A stretch of 64,000 nucleotides of DNA. Origin: CAVSJA01 sp963728145. Lineage in GTDB: Bacteria; Bacteroidota; Bacteroidia; Chitinophagales; Chitinophagaceae. Below are positions 18,024 to 26,873 of the stretch, piece by piece (the stretch's first letter is position 1; each line of letters begins with the position of its first letter). A program made the translations under genes and the position numbers. The stretch is from the NCBI GenBank assembly GCA_963728145.1, contig CAVSJA010000006.1:62001-126000 (forward strand), written 5' to 3'. The notes under the pieces are model-generated. The model was not told the DNA's origin. It did no database searches and worked only from the letters and a program-made list of their open reading frames with translations.

Positions 18024-18710
18024 TTATTTATTGCTGCCGCTTTTTCCTGCCTCGGTCTTCGCTTCGGCCTGCATTTTTTCATTTGCTGAAATAAGGAATT
18101 CCACCCTTCGGTTTTGTGCCTGGCCATCTTCTGTATTATTATAGTATTTGGGTGTGGTTTCACCATATCCTACAATTGTAAAGCGTGAAGACGTAATTCC
18201 ATTTTCTGATAAATACCCGGACACTGATGTCGCACGGCGTTCAGATAAACCCTTGTTGTAACTTTTAGTTCCTTTGTTGTCTGTATGACCTTGCACTTCA
18301 ATATCGGTATCAGGATATTTTTGCAGGATGGTTACTAATTTGGTAAGGTTTGTTCTTGCATCCATTGAAAGGTTTGACTTGTCGAAACCGAACAGGACCT
18401 TATCATTAAATTCAATTACAATCCCTTCACCAACTCTTTCAATTTTTGCATCCGGAAGATTTTTTTTCATTTCTTCTGCCTGCTTATCCATTTGGTGTCC
18501 AATAACAGCACCCGCAACTCCGCCTACACCGGCTCCAATGATAGCGCCCATTGCTGTATTGCCGGCTGCATTACCAATAACAGCCCCTGCTGCTGCTCCG
18601 CCTGCTGTTCCTATAACTGCGCCTTTTTGAGATTTATTCCATGTCTTGCAGCCAACCAAAAAGATGGTAGCCATCAAAAATCCACCAAGTAAAAATTTCA
18701 TTGTTTTCAT
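18024..18710 (-). CDS. OmpA-family lipoprotein with glycine-zipper segment
   Basis: 228 residues. Lipobox FLMATIFLVGCKTW; then a glycine-zipper region (GAVIGTAGGAAAGAVIGNAAG and onward, about 30-75) that can insert in membranes; then an OmpA C-terminal domain (about 105-215) with the peptidoglycan-binding motif VQGHTDNKGTKSYNKGLSERRA and a final GQAQNRRVEF. It resembles YiaD. It would tether the outer membrane to peptidoglycan. A copy of the 21-bp-period motif is located 127 bp upstream (18837-18880). Confidence 0.92.
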   Translation of the reverse strand: MKTMKFLLGGFLMATIFLVGCKTWNKSQKGAVIGTAGGAAAGAVIGNAAGNTAMGAIIGAGVGGVAGAVIGHQMDKQAEEMKKNLPDAKIERVGEGIVIEFNDKVLFGFDKSNLSMDARTNLTKLVTILQKYPDTDIEVQGHTDNKGTKSYNKGLSERRATSVSGYLSENGITSSRFTIVGYGETTPKYYNNTEDGQAQNRRVEFLISANEKMQAEAKTEAGKSGSNK

Positions 18711-18836
18711 TGTCTTATTTTAATTTTTTATACAAATACTATATGAGGTATTCTTCTTATTAAATCCTGCTATAGTATTGCTGGCTTTGGTTATTTAATC
18801 CAGCCTGTAAAGATGATTGGTATTGTGACAATAAGT

Positions 18837-18880
18837 GTTATACAACTAGAGATATTCGTTATATCATTCACACATTTAAC
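18837..18880 (-). promoter_or_regulatory. Bipartite direct-repeat motif, copy 1
   Basis: On the plus strand GTTATAC begins at 18837 and GTTATATCATTCACACATTT at 18858, exactly 21 bp apart. It lies 127 bp upstream of the minus-strand OmpA lipoprotein gene. Four more copies with the same spacing occur at 33965, 36216, 36560 and 37902. The spacing equals that of the paired direct repeats bound by LytTR regulators. Confidence 0.6.
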
Positions 18881-18985
18881 CAGAATTTTCTTCAAATACA
18901 CGCAGTTGCGTATGCGAAACAATTGGGAACGGGATAATTCCCAAACCGGGTATCTCATTCCCCGGTGCTGATTTGTCTATTTTCA

Positions 18986-19072
18986 GAGGAGATTAAGAAA
19001 ATGCAGGAAAAGATGAAGGGATATACTGAAATGTATTTGACGGGATCGAGGGAGATTTATCAAGTGTGGTGA
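18986..19072 (+). pseudogene. Truncated relic of the NIPSNAP-like gene at 15927
   Basis: 28 codons and a stop matching the last 28 residues of the protein at 15927-16220 (EEIKKMQEKMKGYTEMYLTG then SREIYQVW). Only the Met-to-Ile change alters the protein. The other eight codon differences, including TAG to TGA, are silent. Upstream of 18986 the similarity ends abruptly and no start is present. A GTTGA-type repeat follows the stop. The pattern of silent changes says the copy was once under selection as a gene and was later truncated. Confidence 0.8.
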
Positions 19073-19075
19073 GTC

Positions 19076-19181
19076 GGTTAGTTGACAAGGTTGATTGGGT
19101 TGATGGGGTTGATAAAGTTGACTAAGGATAAGACTCTACGTTCTGTCAACCCTGTCAACCTCATCAACCCTATCAACCTAT
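19076..19181. repeat. GTTGA-unit inverted repeat
   Basis: Left arm GTTGACAAGGTTGATTGGG then more TTGATGGGGTTGATAAAG (19080-19123); right arm CTGTCAACCCTGTCAACC, then TCATCAACCCTATCAACC (19143-19178). A core of about 18 bases (19124-19142) lies between. The right arm abuts the stop codon of the sugar dehydrogenase gene (19178). Confidence 0.85.
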
Positions 19182-20425
19182 TTCCCAGCAGGCGTCATCC
19201 TCAACAACTCCCCATCCTTATAATCTGTGATCAACCAAATCGAACCATCCGGGGCTTGAATCAAATCACGAACGCGTTTGCCGATTGGTATGCGCTCTTC
19301 GGATTGAACTTTTTTAGAGGTACTGTCGAGTTTAAGTTTGACAATCTCTTCTACTGACATTCCGCCGATAAGAATATTGTTCCGCCAATTGCCAAAAAGA
19401 TTACCGGTATAGAAGATCATTCCGGACGGAGAAATAGCAGGATGCCAATAAAACAAAGGCGTTGTATACTGCGGTTTTGCCGGATGATCGGGTATATCGC
19501 TTCCATCATAGTTAGATCCATTACTCACAAGAGGCCAGCCATAGTTCTTTCCAGCTTCGGGTACATTCAATTCATCGCCGTGTGCTGGTCCCATTTCGTT
19601 CATCCATAACTGTTTTGAAACAGGATTGATTGCCGCTCCAAGAGGATTACGGTGTCCTATCGACCAGATATCTGCTTTTGTACCGGATTTGTTGACGAAT
19701 GGATTATCATTTGGAATCGTTCCATCTGGATTGATGCGTACGATCTTTCCAAGATTTCCGGCTGGATTCTGTGCAGGATCGAAATACATTCGATCACCTG
19801 ATGTAATAAACAACTTTCCATCAGGCGCGAAGACCAGTCTTCCACCAAAATGCCCACGACCGGTCATTTTTGGTTCCTGGCGCCAGATCACTTTTACATC
19901 GCGCAAGCTGTTTCCTTCCAAACGTCCACGCGCAACCGCACCGCCTTTTACCACGATATCAGTCGTGTCTGAGAATTGACCAAAACGCGGTTCTTTTGGA
20001 TTCTTTGCATTCGTAGGTTGCGGTTCCGCTCTTTCAACGAAATAGATATACACCAGGTTATTGCTTGCAAATGCAGGATCAATTTCGACATCCATCAATC
20101 CGCCTTGCTCATAGTATTCAACTTTCGGTATGCCGGTAATAGGCTCGGATAATTTTCCGGACGAATAAATCCGCAATCTTCCGGGCTTTTCGGTTACCAA
20201 TAAACGACCATCAGGAAGAAAACTCATTCCCCATGGTTCACTCAGTTTAGCGAGCTGCTCGAGTTTTACCTCACCTGATTTGAATTTGACGAGTTGAACA
20301 GTAGTGTCTTTAGTGGTAATTACAGGAGCCGAACTGGTTTGCGTAAAAGCAGGAGCTGAAATTAAGGGGATTAATGCCAGTGCTATGAATGAACACTTTA
20401 ACTGAAAGCTTGAACGGTTTACCAT
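19178..20425 (-). CDS. PQQ-dependent sugar dehydrogenase (soluble glucose/sorbosone dehydrogenase family)
   Basis: 415 residues, with a signal peptide (CSFIALALIPLISAPAFT). The six-bladed propeller of the GSDH family is recognised by EPWGMSFLPDGRLLVTEKPG at the start, GLMDVEIDPAFASNN, GHFGGRLVFAPDGKLFITSGDR (with the catalytic His), SIGHRNPLGAAINP, MNEMGPAHGDELNV, and APDGSIWLITDY. Such enzymes oxidise aldoses with PQQ in the periplasm; PQQ synthesis genes are not in this window. Monocistronic; the next plus-strand gene diverges 261 bp upstream. Confidence 0.92.
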   Translation of the reverse strand: MVNRSSFQLKCSFIALALIPLISAPAFTQTSSAPVITTKDTTVQLVKFKSGEVKLEQLAKLSEPWGMSFLPDGRLLVTEKPGRLRIYSSGKLSEPITGIPKVEYYEQGGLMDVEIDPAFASNNLVYIYFVERAEPQPTNAKNPKEPRFGQFSDTTDIVVKGGAVARGRLEGNSLRDVKVIWRQEPKMTGRGHFGGRLVFAPDGKLFITSGDRMYFDPAQNPAGNLGKIVRINPDGTIPNDNPFVNKSGTKADIWSIGHRNPLGAAINPVSKQLWMNEMGPAHGDELNVPEAGKNYGWPLVSNGSNYDGSDIPDHPAKPQYTTPLFYWHPAISPSGMIFYTGNLFGNWRNNILIGGMSVEEIVKLKLDSTSKKVQSEERIPIGKRVRDLIQAPDGSIWLITDYKDGELLRMTPAGK

Positions 20426-20686
20426 GATCGTTGGTTTTTACTGTTATAGAAATGGCTGAAAACTGGGTTGGATTTATTGGTAAACCATCAATCATTCGGC
20501 CAGCGATGGAATAGCGTTTTGTGGAAATGTTTGACCAACCTGGGTAGTTGATTGGAACTGGCAATTAGAAAAGGTTATCAAATAATCGAAAAAAGCCCTT
20601 GAAATTGTTGCGCACGAACTCGGAATAATTACGAATGGTTAATCTTTCTTCCCATCAACGCTTAAATTTAAAGTCAAATTCTACAT

Positions 20687-22126
20687 ATGCGATCTCTTCT
20701 TATCATTTTCGCAATAACAATTTACGTTAACTGCTTCGGCTCTGATCTAAGCATTGAGGGTATTGAATGGTCAAGAGATGGCAGAGCTCATTACAAAGTA
20801 AAATTCACTATTGCATGGAACAATAGTTGGCGAAATGATAAAAACTTTGATGCAGCATGGATTTTTATTAAGTATGTTGGTACAGATTATCAGACTGCAG
20901 CATATAGGCATGCGAAGGTTTTGACATCAGGACATCGCATGCTGAGCAATCTTCAGGCCGGTTCTCCCAATCCTGCTTTTGAAGTTCCGAATGATCGCAT
21001 CGGATTTTTCATCTACCCATCAAACAACTATCGGGGTAATCTTCGATGGACAATTGAGGTTGCTTTGGATACTGCAATATTAAATGAACAAGGCTTCAAT
21101 CCAAATTCCCGCCTGATCAGTGTCTACTGTATCGAAATGGTTCACATTCCACAAACAGCTTTCACGATCGGTGAAGCGGATACCGCCGCTGCATGGCGGA
21201 ACTATTCTTTGTTCCTTTCCGATGAAAAAGGCAAACCTGCGGGTTTATGGAGGATAAATTCAGAATCAGAGCCGATTGCTGTTGGGAGGGAGCAAGGAAA
21301 ATTATTTTATAATAGCCAGGTTGCGCTCTATCATGGAGATCAAAAAGGAAACATTCCTCCCGAGTTCCCAAAGGGATTCAAGGCATTTTATATAATGAAA
21401 TATGAAACAACGCAGGGACAGTATTGCAATTTTCTCAATTGTATTTCTGAGGGAGGCACGATAGCAAGAGCAAATTTTTCTGGGAGGGACTATTATACTT
21501 TTCGGGGAAGTATACGATTGGAGAACAGGAGATACATAGCCGCATCACCAGGCAGGCCCTGTAATTATTTTAGTTGGGACGATGCTTGTGCGTATGCCGA
21601 TTGGGCTGGGTTAAGACCAATGACCGAATTGGAATTTGAAAAAGCTTGTCGCGGTCCGCTGCAACCGATACCGCATGAATTTCCATGGAACACGAATAAT
21701 AAAGACCGGCTGCAGCGGATTGTGAATTTGAGCGATGAATTAGTTTGGATTGGAAGCTTAAAAGAGTCCGAACTCAATGACAATAATCGTGATCAATTTG
21801 GCGCATCATATTACTGGGTAATGGATCTTGCTGGTAGTTTATGGGAAAGGTGTGTTACAATTGGTGATTCAACAGGTAGAGCGTTCAAAGGAACGCATGG
21901 TGATGGCATGCTTGCCTCTTATGGTTTCGCTTCAAACGCCGATTGGCCAAAAGGGAGCACAGAAACAGCAGGATTTGGTTTTAAAGGCGGCGGTTATTAC
22001 GAACATACTATGCAATATGGAGGATTCAATCCACATGGACCGATTGGTTACAGAAATTTTGGGTCATGGCCCGGCGGAGCAAGATCGATTGCTTACGGTA
22101 GCCGATTCGTTCGCACTCGAGATTGA
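20687..22126 (+). CDS. Secreted SUMF1 (formylglycine-generating-enzyme-like) domain protein
   Basis: 479 residues. Signal peptide LLIIFAITIYVNCFGSD. Residues about 20-190 form an immunoglobulin-like beta domain beginning LSIEGIEWSRDGRAHYKVKF. The C-terminal SUMF1 domain (about 225-478) starts at KGFKAFYIMKYETTQGQYCNF and contains PGRPCNYFSWDDACAYADWAG then MTELEFEKACRG, VMDLAGSLWERCV and GSRFVRTRD. The domain is shared by sulfatase-activating enzymes, but many Bacteroidota versions are non-catalytic carbohydrate- or peptide-binding modules. No sulfatase gene is nearby, so I would not call it FGE. Confidence 0.85.
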   Translation: MRSLLIIFAITIYVNCFGSDLSIEGIEWSRDGRAHYKVKFTIAWNNSWRNDKNFDAAWIFIKYVGTDYQTAAYRHAKVLTSGHRMLSNLQAGSPNPAFEVPNDRIGFFIYPSNNYRGNLRWTIEVALDTAILNEQGFNPNSRLISVYCIEMVHIPQTAFTIGEADTAAAWRNYSLFLSDEKGKPAGLWRINSESEPIAVGREQGKLFYNSQVALYHGDQKGNIPPEFPKGFKAFYIMKYETTQGQYCNFLNCISEGGTIARANFSGRDYYTFRGSIRLENRRYIAASPGRPCNYFSWDDACAYADWAGLRPMTELEFEKACRGPLQPIPHEFPWNTNNKDRLQRIVNLSDELVWIGSLKESELNDNNRDQFGASYYWVMDLAGSLWERCVTIGDSTGRAFKGTHGDGMLASYGFASNADWPKGSTETAGFGFKGGGYYEHTMQYGGFNPHGPIGYRNFGSWPGGARSIAYGSRFVRTRD

Positions 22127-22286
22127 TTATTGATTATTAATTATTGATTATTTATTATTGCTGCCGCTAATCTGCGACAAACTAATAATCAATAATCAAT
22201 AATTAATAATCAGTAATCAAAAGTCTCCATTTAGCAATTAAACTTCTCTTTGCCAATTGCCAATTGCCTATTGTCTATTGCCTATT
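22127..22286. repeat. AATCAATAATTAATAATC inverted repeat plus a CAATAG arm
   Basis: Left arm ATTATTGATTATTAATTATT (22127-22150) pairs with AATAATCAATAATTAATAAT (about 22182-22212); the core TGCTGCCGCTAATCTGCGAC lies between. At 22246-22286 a TTGCCAATTGCCTATTG arm without a partner follows. The element separates the convergent SUMF1 and SRPBCC genes. Confidence 0.8.
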
Positions 22287-22288
22287 CC

Positions 22289-22729
22289 TTAATTCTTCTC
22301 CGCTAATTCCTTCACCTTGCTCAACGCTTGTGGCCAAACCTTTTCGAAAAAATCCTTGTATTCATCGGTAACATCCATATCAATTGCCAATTCCGTTTTA
22401 CCATTCACAGTTTTGAGCGTGTAATTCTCTAATGCACCAGCCCATTGTCTTGTTTGTGGACTTTCATAATCCTCAACACCATTTTTTACTGCCCCAAGGT
22501 GTTTGATCGACATGAACTCATTGGGCTTGTTATCAGCAATGGTTGAAACCATTCCTTCATTTTTTGCATTCAGAAATACGGCCTTGCTTCCTTTTTTCCA
22601 GTCTGTTTTCACTTTTGATCCTTCACCAAAAGCTGATGTCCATTTTTCATAAGTTTTGTTGCTCCATAAAACATCCCATACTTTTTCTTTGGGAGCGTTG
22701 ATAGTTACTTGAAAGTGTTTTCTTTCCAT
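22289..22729 (-). CDS. SRPBCC (AHSA1/START-like) domain protein
   Basis: 146 residues. HFQVTINAPKEKVWDVLWSN and KTYEKWTSAFGEGSKVKTDW are the usual opening of the Aha1/START helix-grip fold, followed by GSKAVFLN, PNEFMSIKHLG and a C-terminal helix VWPQALSKVKELAEKN. Ligand unknown; related proteins bind hydrophobic ligands. Single gene. Confidence 0.85.
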   Translation of the reverse strand: MERKHFQVTINAPKEKVWDVLWSNKTYEKWTSAFGEGSKVKTDWKKGSKAVFLNAKNEGMVSTIADNKPNEFMSIKHLGAVKNGVEDYESPQTRQWAGALENYTLKTVNGKTELAIDMDVTDEYKDFFEKVWPQALSKVKELAEKN

Positions 22730-22879
22730 GATATATGTTTTTTTAATGAAGAATGCATTGATTCATCAGTTATTAAAACGCATTCAGGGAATGGGGAAAA
22801 TCTTTTCCATTATCACGGTGTAGAGTAATTACGGGAGCGAAGATTAACTACAGAAATTGTGCCGCTTGTGGCATAATTT

Positions 22880-22970
22880 GAAAAGTTAACAGGTTGACAA
22901 ATTGACAAGGTCACTATATGATTTCCCTGTCAACTTATCAACCTGTTAAGCTATCAACTTGCAACGGTCT
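22880..22970. repeat. AGGTTGACAAATTGACAAGG inverted repeat
   Basis: GTTAACAGGTTGACAAATTG (22884-22903) and continuing CAAGG is complemented by CCCTGTCAACTTATCAACCT then GTTAAGC (22924-22952). It lies just after the stop codon of the di-heme peroxidase gene (22970), fitting a transcript-end position. Confidence 0.75.
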
Positions 22971-24340
22971 TACAATGATTTGAGATACTCTATTAAGTCT
23001 CTTTTCTCTTCGTCTGTTAATGAAAGTTTTTTGAAGTTGTTGTAATGATTCACCACATCCATCAAAGTCGCAAATCTTCCATCATGGTAGAAGCCGCCTT
23101 TCATATGCGTCCATAGTCCGCGTAGACCTTGAGTGACGTATGTATTATCAGGTGAACGGCTCGATTGAAAATCATCAATACCAATTTCAGCCGCTGTATG
23201 AGTATTCCATCCGGGTTCGGTGAATAATGGTGGCACATGACAGGTTGCGCATTTCGCTTTATTATTGAATACCTGCATACCTCTTGCTGCCGCATCTTTA
23301 TTGTAGATGCTATCAGGAGCTTTTGGAATCGGTATCGCTAATTGATAGAATTGTAGCGCTGCTAATTTCGCTGTGACCATATCCGGATTGTTCCGTTTAT
23401 TTCCAAATCCTGCTTTTGCTGCAACAGGATATTTTTTTGCATCCATTAATCTCTTGTCGTAGAAATTTCCTTTTCCTGACAATTCGAGATTGGCCACGTA
23501 CGCATTCCAGTAAGTAACATCACCCCAGCCACCGGTCCAGGTGTGTAGTGTATGACCGGCATGGCCAAACGCTTCGGGGATCAATGTTGCTGCCGGTTTT
23601 CCATCAGGTCTGAATGCTTTTCCATCAAGGTTGAGTAATGCGTCGAATTTGCCAGGTCCCCAACTAGCCAGCACTTTCTTTGCGGTTGCTTCGTCAACTC
23701 CCAATAAGTCAGTCAATGGTTTTAAGTTTGCAGCCATTGAAATGACGGCGCCAACATTCAAATCACGGTTAGCCCATCCATCGAGACGATGACCGATACC
23801 GGGCGCAAATGCATCATCAACTGTTGAATGACAGGAAGCGCAGGTGAGACCAATTGAAACAAGATTTTTTTGTGCATCAAATGTTCCTTTGACGCCAACA
23901 ACTGCATTGATTTGTAATAGGGTCATCGTAACTGCAGGATCATCCAGGTTTACTTTTCCGGATTTTATTCCGTCGGCGACATCTTTAGGAATAACATCCA
24001 TATCAACTTTCAATCCCGCCGCCAGTGCGGCTTTTGGTGAAAGGCCTCCACCGACTCCACCAAGTTTCGATCCTGCAATTGCTTTGTTCAATTGAAGTGC
24101 ATCCGTCCAAAATGATTCATCACCAAAAGTTTCAAAGCGGAAAGTCTCGCGACCTTCTTCTACCATTTTAGTTGCATTTGCGGCAACAGCATCCTCTTTA
24201 TCATTTGTTTTTCCCTCGTTATCGCCTGAGCTGCCCTGTTGTGCATTGGTGGAATTGTTGCACCGGATCAGTTGACTAATAGAAATGATCAAAACAATCA
24301 TTCCGATAATGAGCGTAGTTTTTGAATTCAGTTTTCTCAT
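22970..24340 (-). CDS. Di-heme cytochrome c peroxidase-like protein
   Basis: 456 residues from ATG 24340, the start that gives an N-terminal membrane/lipoprotein segment (TTLIIGMIVLIISISQLIRC). Two c-type heme motifs, CASCH (about residue 165) and CATCH (about 375), flank a body with GHAGHTLHTWTGGWGDVTYW and a C-terminal GLRGLWTHMKGGFYHDGRF then DVVNHYNNF, hallmarks of the CcpA/MauG family. It is likely periplasmic and uses peroxide or oxidises a protein or sugar partner. No redox partner gene is adjacent. Confidence 0.9.
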   Translation of the reverse strand: MRKLNSKTTLIIGMIVLIISISQLIRCNNSTNAQQGSSGDNEGKTNDKEDAVAANATKMVEEGRETFRFETFGDESFWTDALQLNKAIAGSKLGGVGGGLSPKAALAAGLKVDMDVIPKDVADGIKSGKVNLDDPAVTMTLLQINAVVGVKGTFDAQKNLVSIGLTCASCHSTVDDAFAPGIGHRLDGWANRDLNVGAVISMAANLKPLTDLLGVDEATAKKVLASWGPGKFDALLNLDGKAFRPDGKPAATLIPEAFGHAGHTLHTWTGGWGDVTYWNAYVANLELSGKGNFYDKRLMDAKKYPVAAKAGFGNKRNNPDMVTAKLAALQFYQLAIPIPKAPDSIYNKDAAARGMQVFNNKAKCATCHVPPLFTEPGWNTHTAAEIGIDDFQSSRSPDNTYVTQGLRGLWTHMKGGFYHDGRFATLMDVVNHYNNFKKLSLTDEEKRDLIEYLKSL

Positions 24341-24650
24341 GATAAGATTTTTAAGGCGGTTTACTTCACGCCCGAACCCATATCGGGCAATTAATAAAAG
24401 TCGATTGTTGAGATTTTGGGTTAAGAACTGATTATTGTCGGAACACGGAGACACGGTTGGATAAGGAAATGGTTAATGGTGAATTGATCCTGACCTATCA
24501 GTTCGAAATAATTTTCCGTGCCACCGCGTCTCGATGAAAATCTTCGGATAAAAGACCTGGATAATTAAAATACTAAGGCCTGCCGTGGAATCACAGGCCA
24601 TAAATAGATTACTAATTCGACTAAAGGTTACAGAAATATGACAGTTTTTT

Positions 24651-24826
24651 AGTCGGGAGTCAGGAGTCGGGAGTGAGTCGCAGCATGGCACCAATAATAA
24701 TTAATAATCAATAATCAATAATTTTTACAGCGTCATGAATTTGAAAATTTATCAAGCTCGTCGATTATAAATTATTGAGTGACTCCCGGCTCCCGACTCC
24801 CGACTCCCGATTCCTGACTCCTGACT
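24651..24826. repeat. Nested inverted repeat: AGTCGGGAGTC arms around AATCAATAAT arms
   Basis: Outer arms: AGTCGGGAGTCAGGAGTCGG (24651-24670) against GACTCCCGGCTCCCGACTCC and further units (24781-24826). Inner arm ATTAATAATCAATAATCAAT (24699-24720) with a short partner (24766-24776). The core TTTTTACAGCGTCATGAATT resembles that of the element at 26683-26869. It lies between divergent genes, directly upstream of the DUF2652 gene. Confidence 0.85.
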
Positions 24827-24844
24827 AATCACTACCTTGTAACT

Positions 24845-25930
24845 ATGGAAAACAAGGGCTTGCTATTCATCCCTGATATTAGCGGCTTCACGCGTTTTGT
24901 GCACGAAACGGATATCGAGCACAGCCGGCTCATCATTAAGGAATTGCTGGAACTTTTGATCAACTCAAACCAGATCGGACTCCAGGTTTCAGAAATTGAA
25001 GGAGATGCAATCCTTTTTTACAAGTTTGGACAGGCTCCCAATGTCAAGGAACTATATTCGCAGGTTGAAAAAATGTTCGTGGACTTTCACAAACACCTGC
25101 TTGCATACGATCGTGTGAAATACTGTCAGTGCAAAGCCTGTACTTCCGCCGTTAATCTATCCCTGAAAGTAATTACCCATTATGGAGAATTCACTGGATA
25201 TACGATTCAGAATTTTTACAAGTTGATAGGGAAGGATGTCATCGCAGCACATCAACTATTGAAAAATGACATCGATCAGCATGAATATTGGCTGATTACC
25301 GAGAATCTTTTAAATAATTCACAGCGAGTTGAAATACCCCGGGAGCTAGATTGGAAAAACAGCGCAAAGCAAACGGAGACAGGAAAGTACTCATTTCAAT
25401 ACGCGCAATTGACTAAGCTTAAAGATGAGATTACTGAACTTCAATTACCGCAACCCGATCTTTCCAATAAGACCAAAATGTTTACCGTTACCAGAGAATT
25501 TGAGACGGATATGATCACTTTGTTTCATGCAGTGGGAGATTTTAATTATCGGCATAAATGGAGAGAAGGAGTAAAGCGAGTTGAAGAGGTAAATCATTTT
25601 CTGCCACGCGTGGGTATGCGCTGCAAAAGCATAATGGAAGATGGAGAAGAGTACACCTATTCTACCAGCTATATTTATTCCGGCGACAAGGTTGAATTCA
25701 GTGAATCGGATGAAAGAAGCGATTCCCTGGTCTACTATACTATTGAAATTACAGGAAAAAAAAGTTCTAAACTTACCATTGACTACTACATCAAAAATAA
25801 TTTGATAAATAAGTTATTATTCAATCTTACAAAAAAGTCCAGCTTACAGGAAGAATTCGAAAGATCCGTCACCAACCTGGATAGTTTGGTGACGGAAATA
25901 ATATTGCCACCGATGGCCGATGCTACTTGA
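24845..25930 (+). CDS. DUF2652 nucleotide-cyclase-fold protein with C-terminal SRPBCC-like domain
   Basis: 361 residues. The N-terminal half (1-190) matches DUF2652, a branch of the class III adenylate/guanylate cyclase fold. Two candidate metal-binding Asp residues are D11 in FIPDISGFTRF and D54 in EIEGDAILFYK, spaced as in cyclases; GYTIQNFYKLIGKDVIAAHQL covers the region after the dimer arm. The C-terminal half (about 210-355: REFETDMITLFHAVGDFNYR onward) has the strand pattern of a SRPBCC ligand-binding domain. Whether it makes a cyclic nucleotide is unknown. The 3' end overlaps the convergent gene at 25923 by 8 bp. Confidence 0.8.
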   Translation: MENKGLLFIPDISGFTRFVHETDIEHSRLIIKELLELLINSNQIGLQVSEIEGDAILFYKFGQAPNVKELYSQVEKMFVDFHKHLLAYDRVKYCQCKACTSAVNLSLKVITHYGEFTGYTIQNFYKLIGKDVIAAHQLLKNDIDQHEYWLITENLLNNSQRVEIPRELDWKNSAKQTETGKYSFQYAQLTKLKDEITELQLPQPDLSNKTKMFTVTREFETDMITLFHAVGDFNYRHKWREGVKRVEEVNHFLPRVGMRCKSIMEDGEEYTYSTSYIYSGDKVEFSESDERSDSLVYYTIEITGKKSSKLTIDYYIKNNLINKLLFNLTKKSSLQEEFERSVTNLDSLVTEIILPPMADAT

Positions 25931-26561
25931 ATTTATCAGGAAATTGTTTCAAAATGCCATCCGTTAACATATTTGCCATCATTAGAATTTCATTATAAAC
26001 CTTATCGTAGGCTTTCACATCTCCATCGTAGTCCTTCTTCAATCGTGCGACTGCTTCTTCTGTAGTTAAATTCAAATGGTCATGCATCATTTTTTTCATG
26101 TCATCCAGCTTCCAGTTTGGATTGGCTTTGCTAAGAAAGGCTGAAATCTCATCGGCGTTTGTAAACCATTTTTTATTCGAAGCTTCAAAACCAGCCTTAT
26201 TATCCGCTTTTGCTGCTTTCAATAAGTCTGCCGCAATAACTATATGTTCTTTCAGTAATCTTGTCAATTCAGCTCCTGCGGCATCCCCATAAACTGGTTT
26301 AATTGCGTTTCCGATATCTTCCTGGTTTTTAAGTAGACGGTTAACCGCCTGGTCCGTTCCTGGAAGGCCATCCATTATATTAAGAATTACGTTGCGGGTC
26401 CACACCACATGATCGGACCATAATTTGTGCATGCCCATGCGCAATTCTTCTCCTTTTGTCAGTTTTTCCATTTTCTCCATTTGCGCAATGGAAGAGAAAG
26501 GATTTGTTATCAGGAGCGAAACTACTATCAGGAGTAATGTAATCCGAATTAGCTTTTTCAT
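25923..26561 (-). CDS. Secreted all-helical protein of unknown function
   Basis: 212 residues. Signal peptide ITLLLIVVSLLITNPFSSIA, then four or more amphipathic helices: GEELRMGMHKLWSDHVVWTR, NRLLKNQEDIGNAI, AAGAELTRLLKEHIVIAADL, WFTNADEISAFLSK and YDKVYNEILMMANML. The HKLWSDHVVWTRN segment and LLKEHIVIAADLL have His residues spaced like those of small helical-bundle proteins. I do not recognise a named family. Convergent with, and overlapping by 8 bp, the DUF2652 gene. Confidence 0.75.
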   Translation of the reverse strand: MKKLIRITLLLIVVSLLITNPFSSIAQMEKMEKLTKGEELRMGMHKLWSDHVVWTRNVILNIMDGLPGTDQAVNRLLKNQEDIGNAIKPVYGDAAGAELTRLLKEHIVIAADLLKAAKADNKAGFEASNKKWFTNADEISAFLSKANPNWKLDDMKKMMHDHLNLTTEEAVARLKKDYDGDVKAYDKVYNEILMMANMLTDGILKQFPDKFK

Positions 26562-26682
26562 AATTAACCCATTTAATTGTTTAATAAAAAATGGGGTTTG
26601 GATCTATCCGATAGATAAAAACTGCAGAAAAAGGTTACAGCAAATGGAAGATAATTTTTAATAATGGGCTAAAGCAGCGGAT

Positions 26683-26869
26683 AGTCGGGAGTCAAACGTT
26701 GTTGACTAATTGTAGCGTTAGTCAATAATTAATAATCAATAATCAATAATTTGTATGAGCGTGATGAAATTCGAAAACTCTGATGTCGCTAGAATTATTA
26801 ATTATTTATTGATTATTAATTATTAACTCTTGCGGCAAACTCCTGACTCCCGACTCCTGACTCCCGACT
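26683..26869. repeat. Nested inverted repeat, second copy of the 24651 type
   Basis: Outer arm AGTCGGGAGTC (26683-26693) pairs with the run GACTCCCGACTCCTGACTCC (about 26845-26869). The inner arm AATTAATAATCAATAATCAA (26727-26747) pairs with TTATTGATTATTAATTATTA (26807-26826). The core TTGTATGAGCGTGATGAAAT aligns with the core at 24722. It abuts the stop codon of the Rieske oxidoreductase at 26874. Confidence 0.85.
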
Positions 26870-26873
26870 GAGC

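Noticed and set aside
20687..22126. Calling the SUMF1 protein a true formylglycine-generating enzyme
   Set aside because: No sulfatase nearby and the catalytic Cys pair cannot be confirmed by eye; many Bacteroidota SUMF1 domains are non-catalytic.
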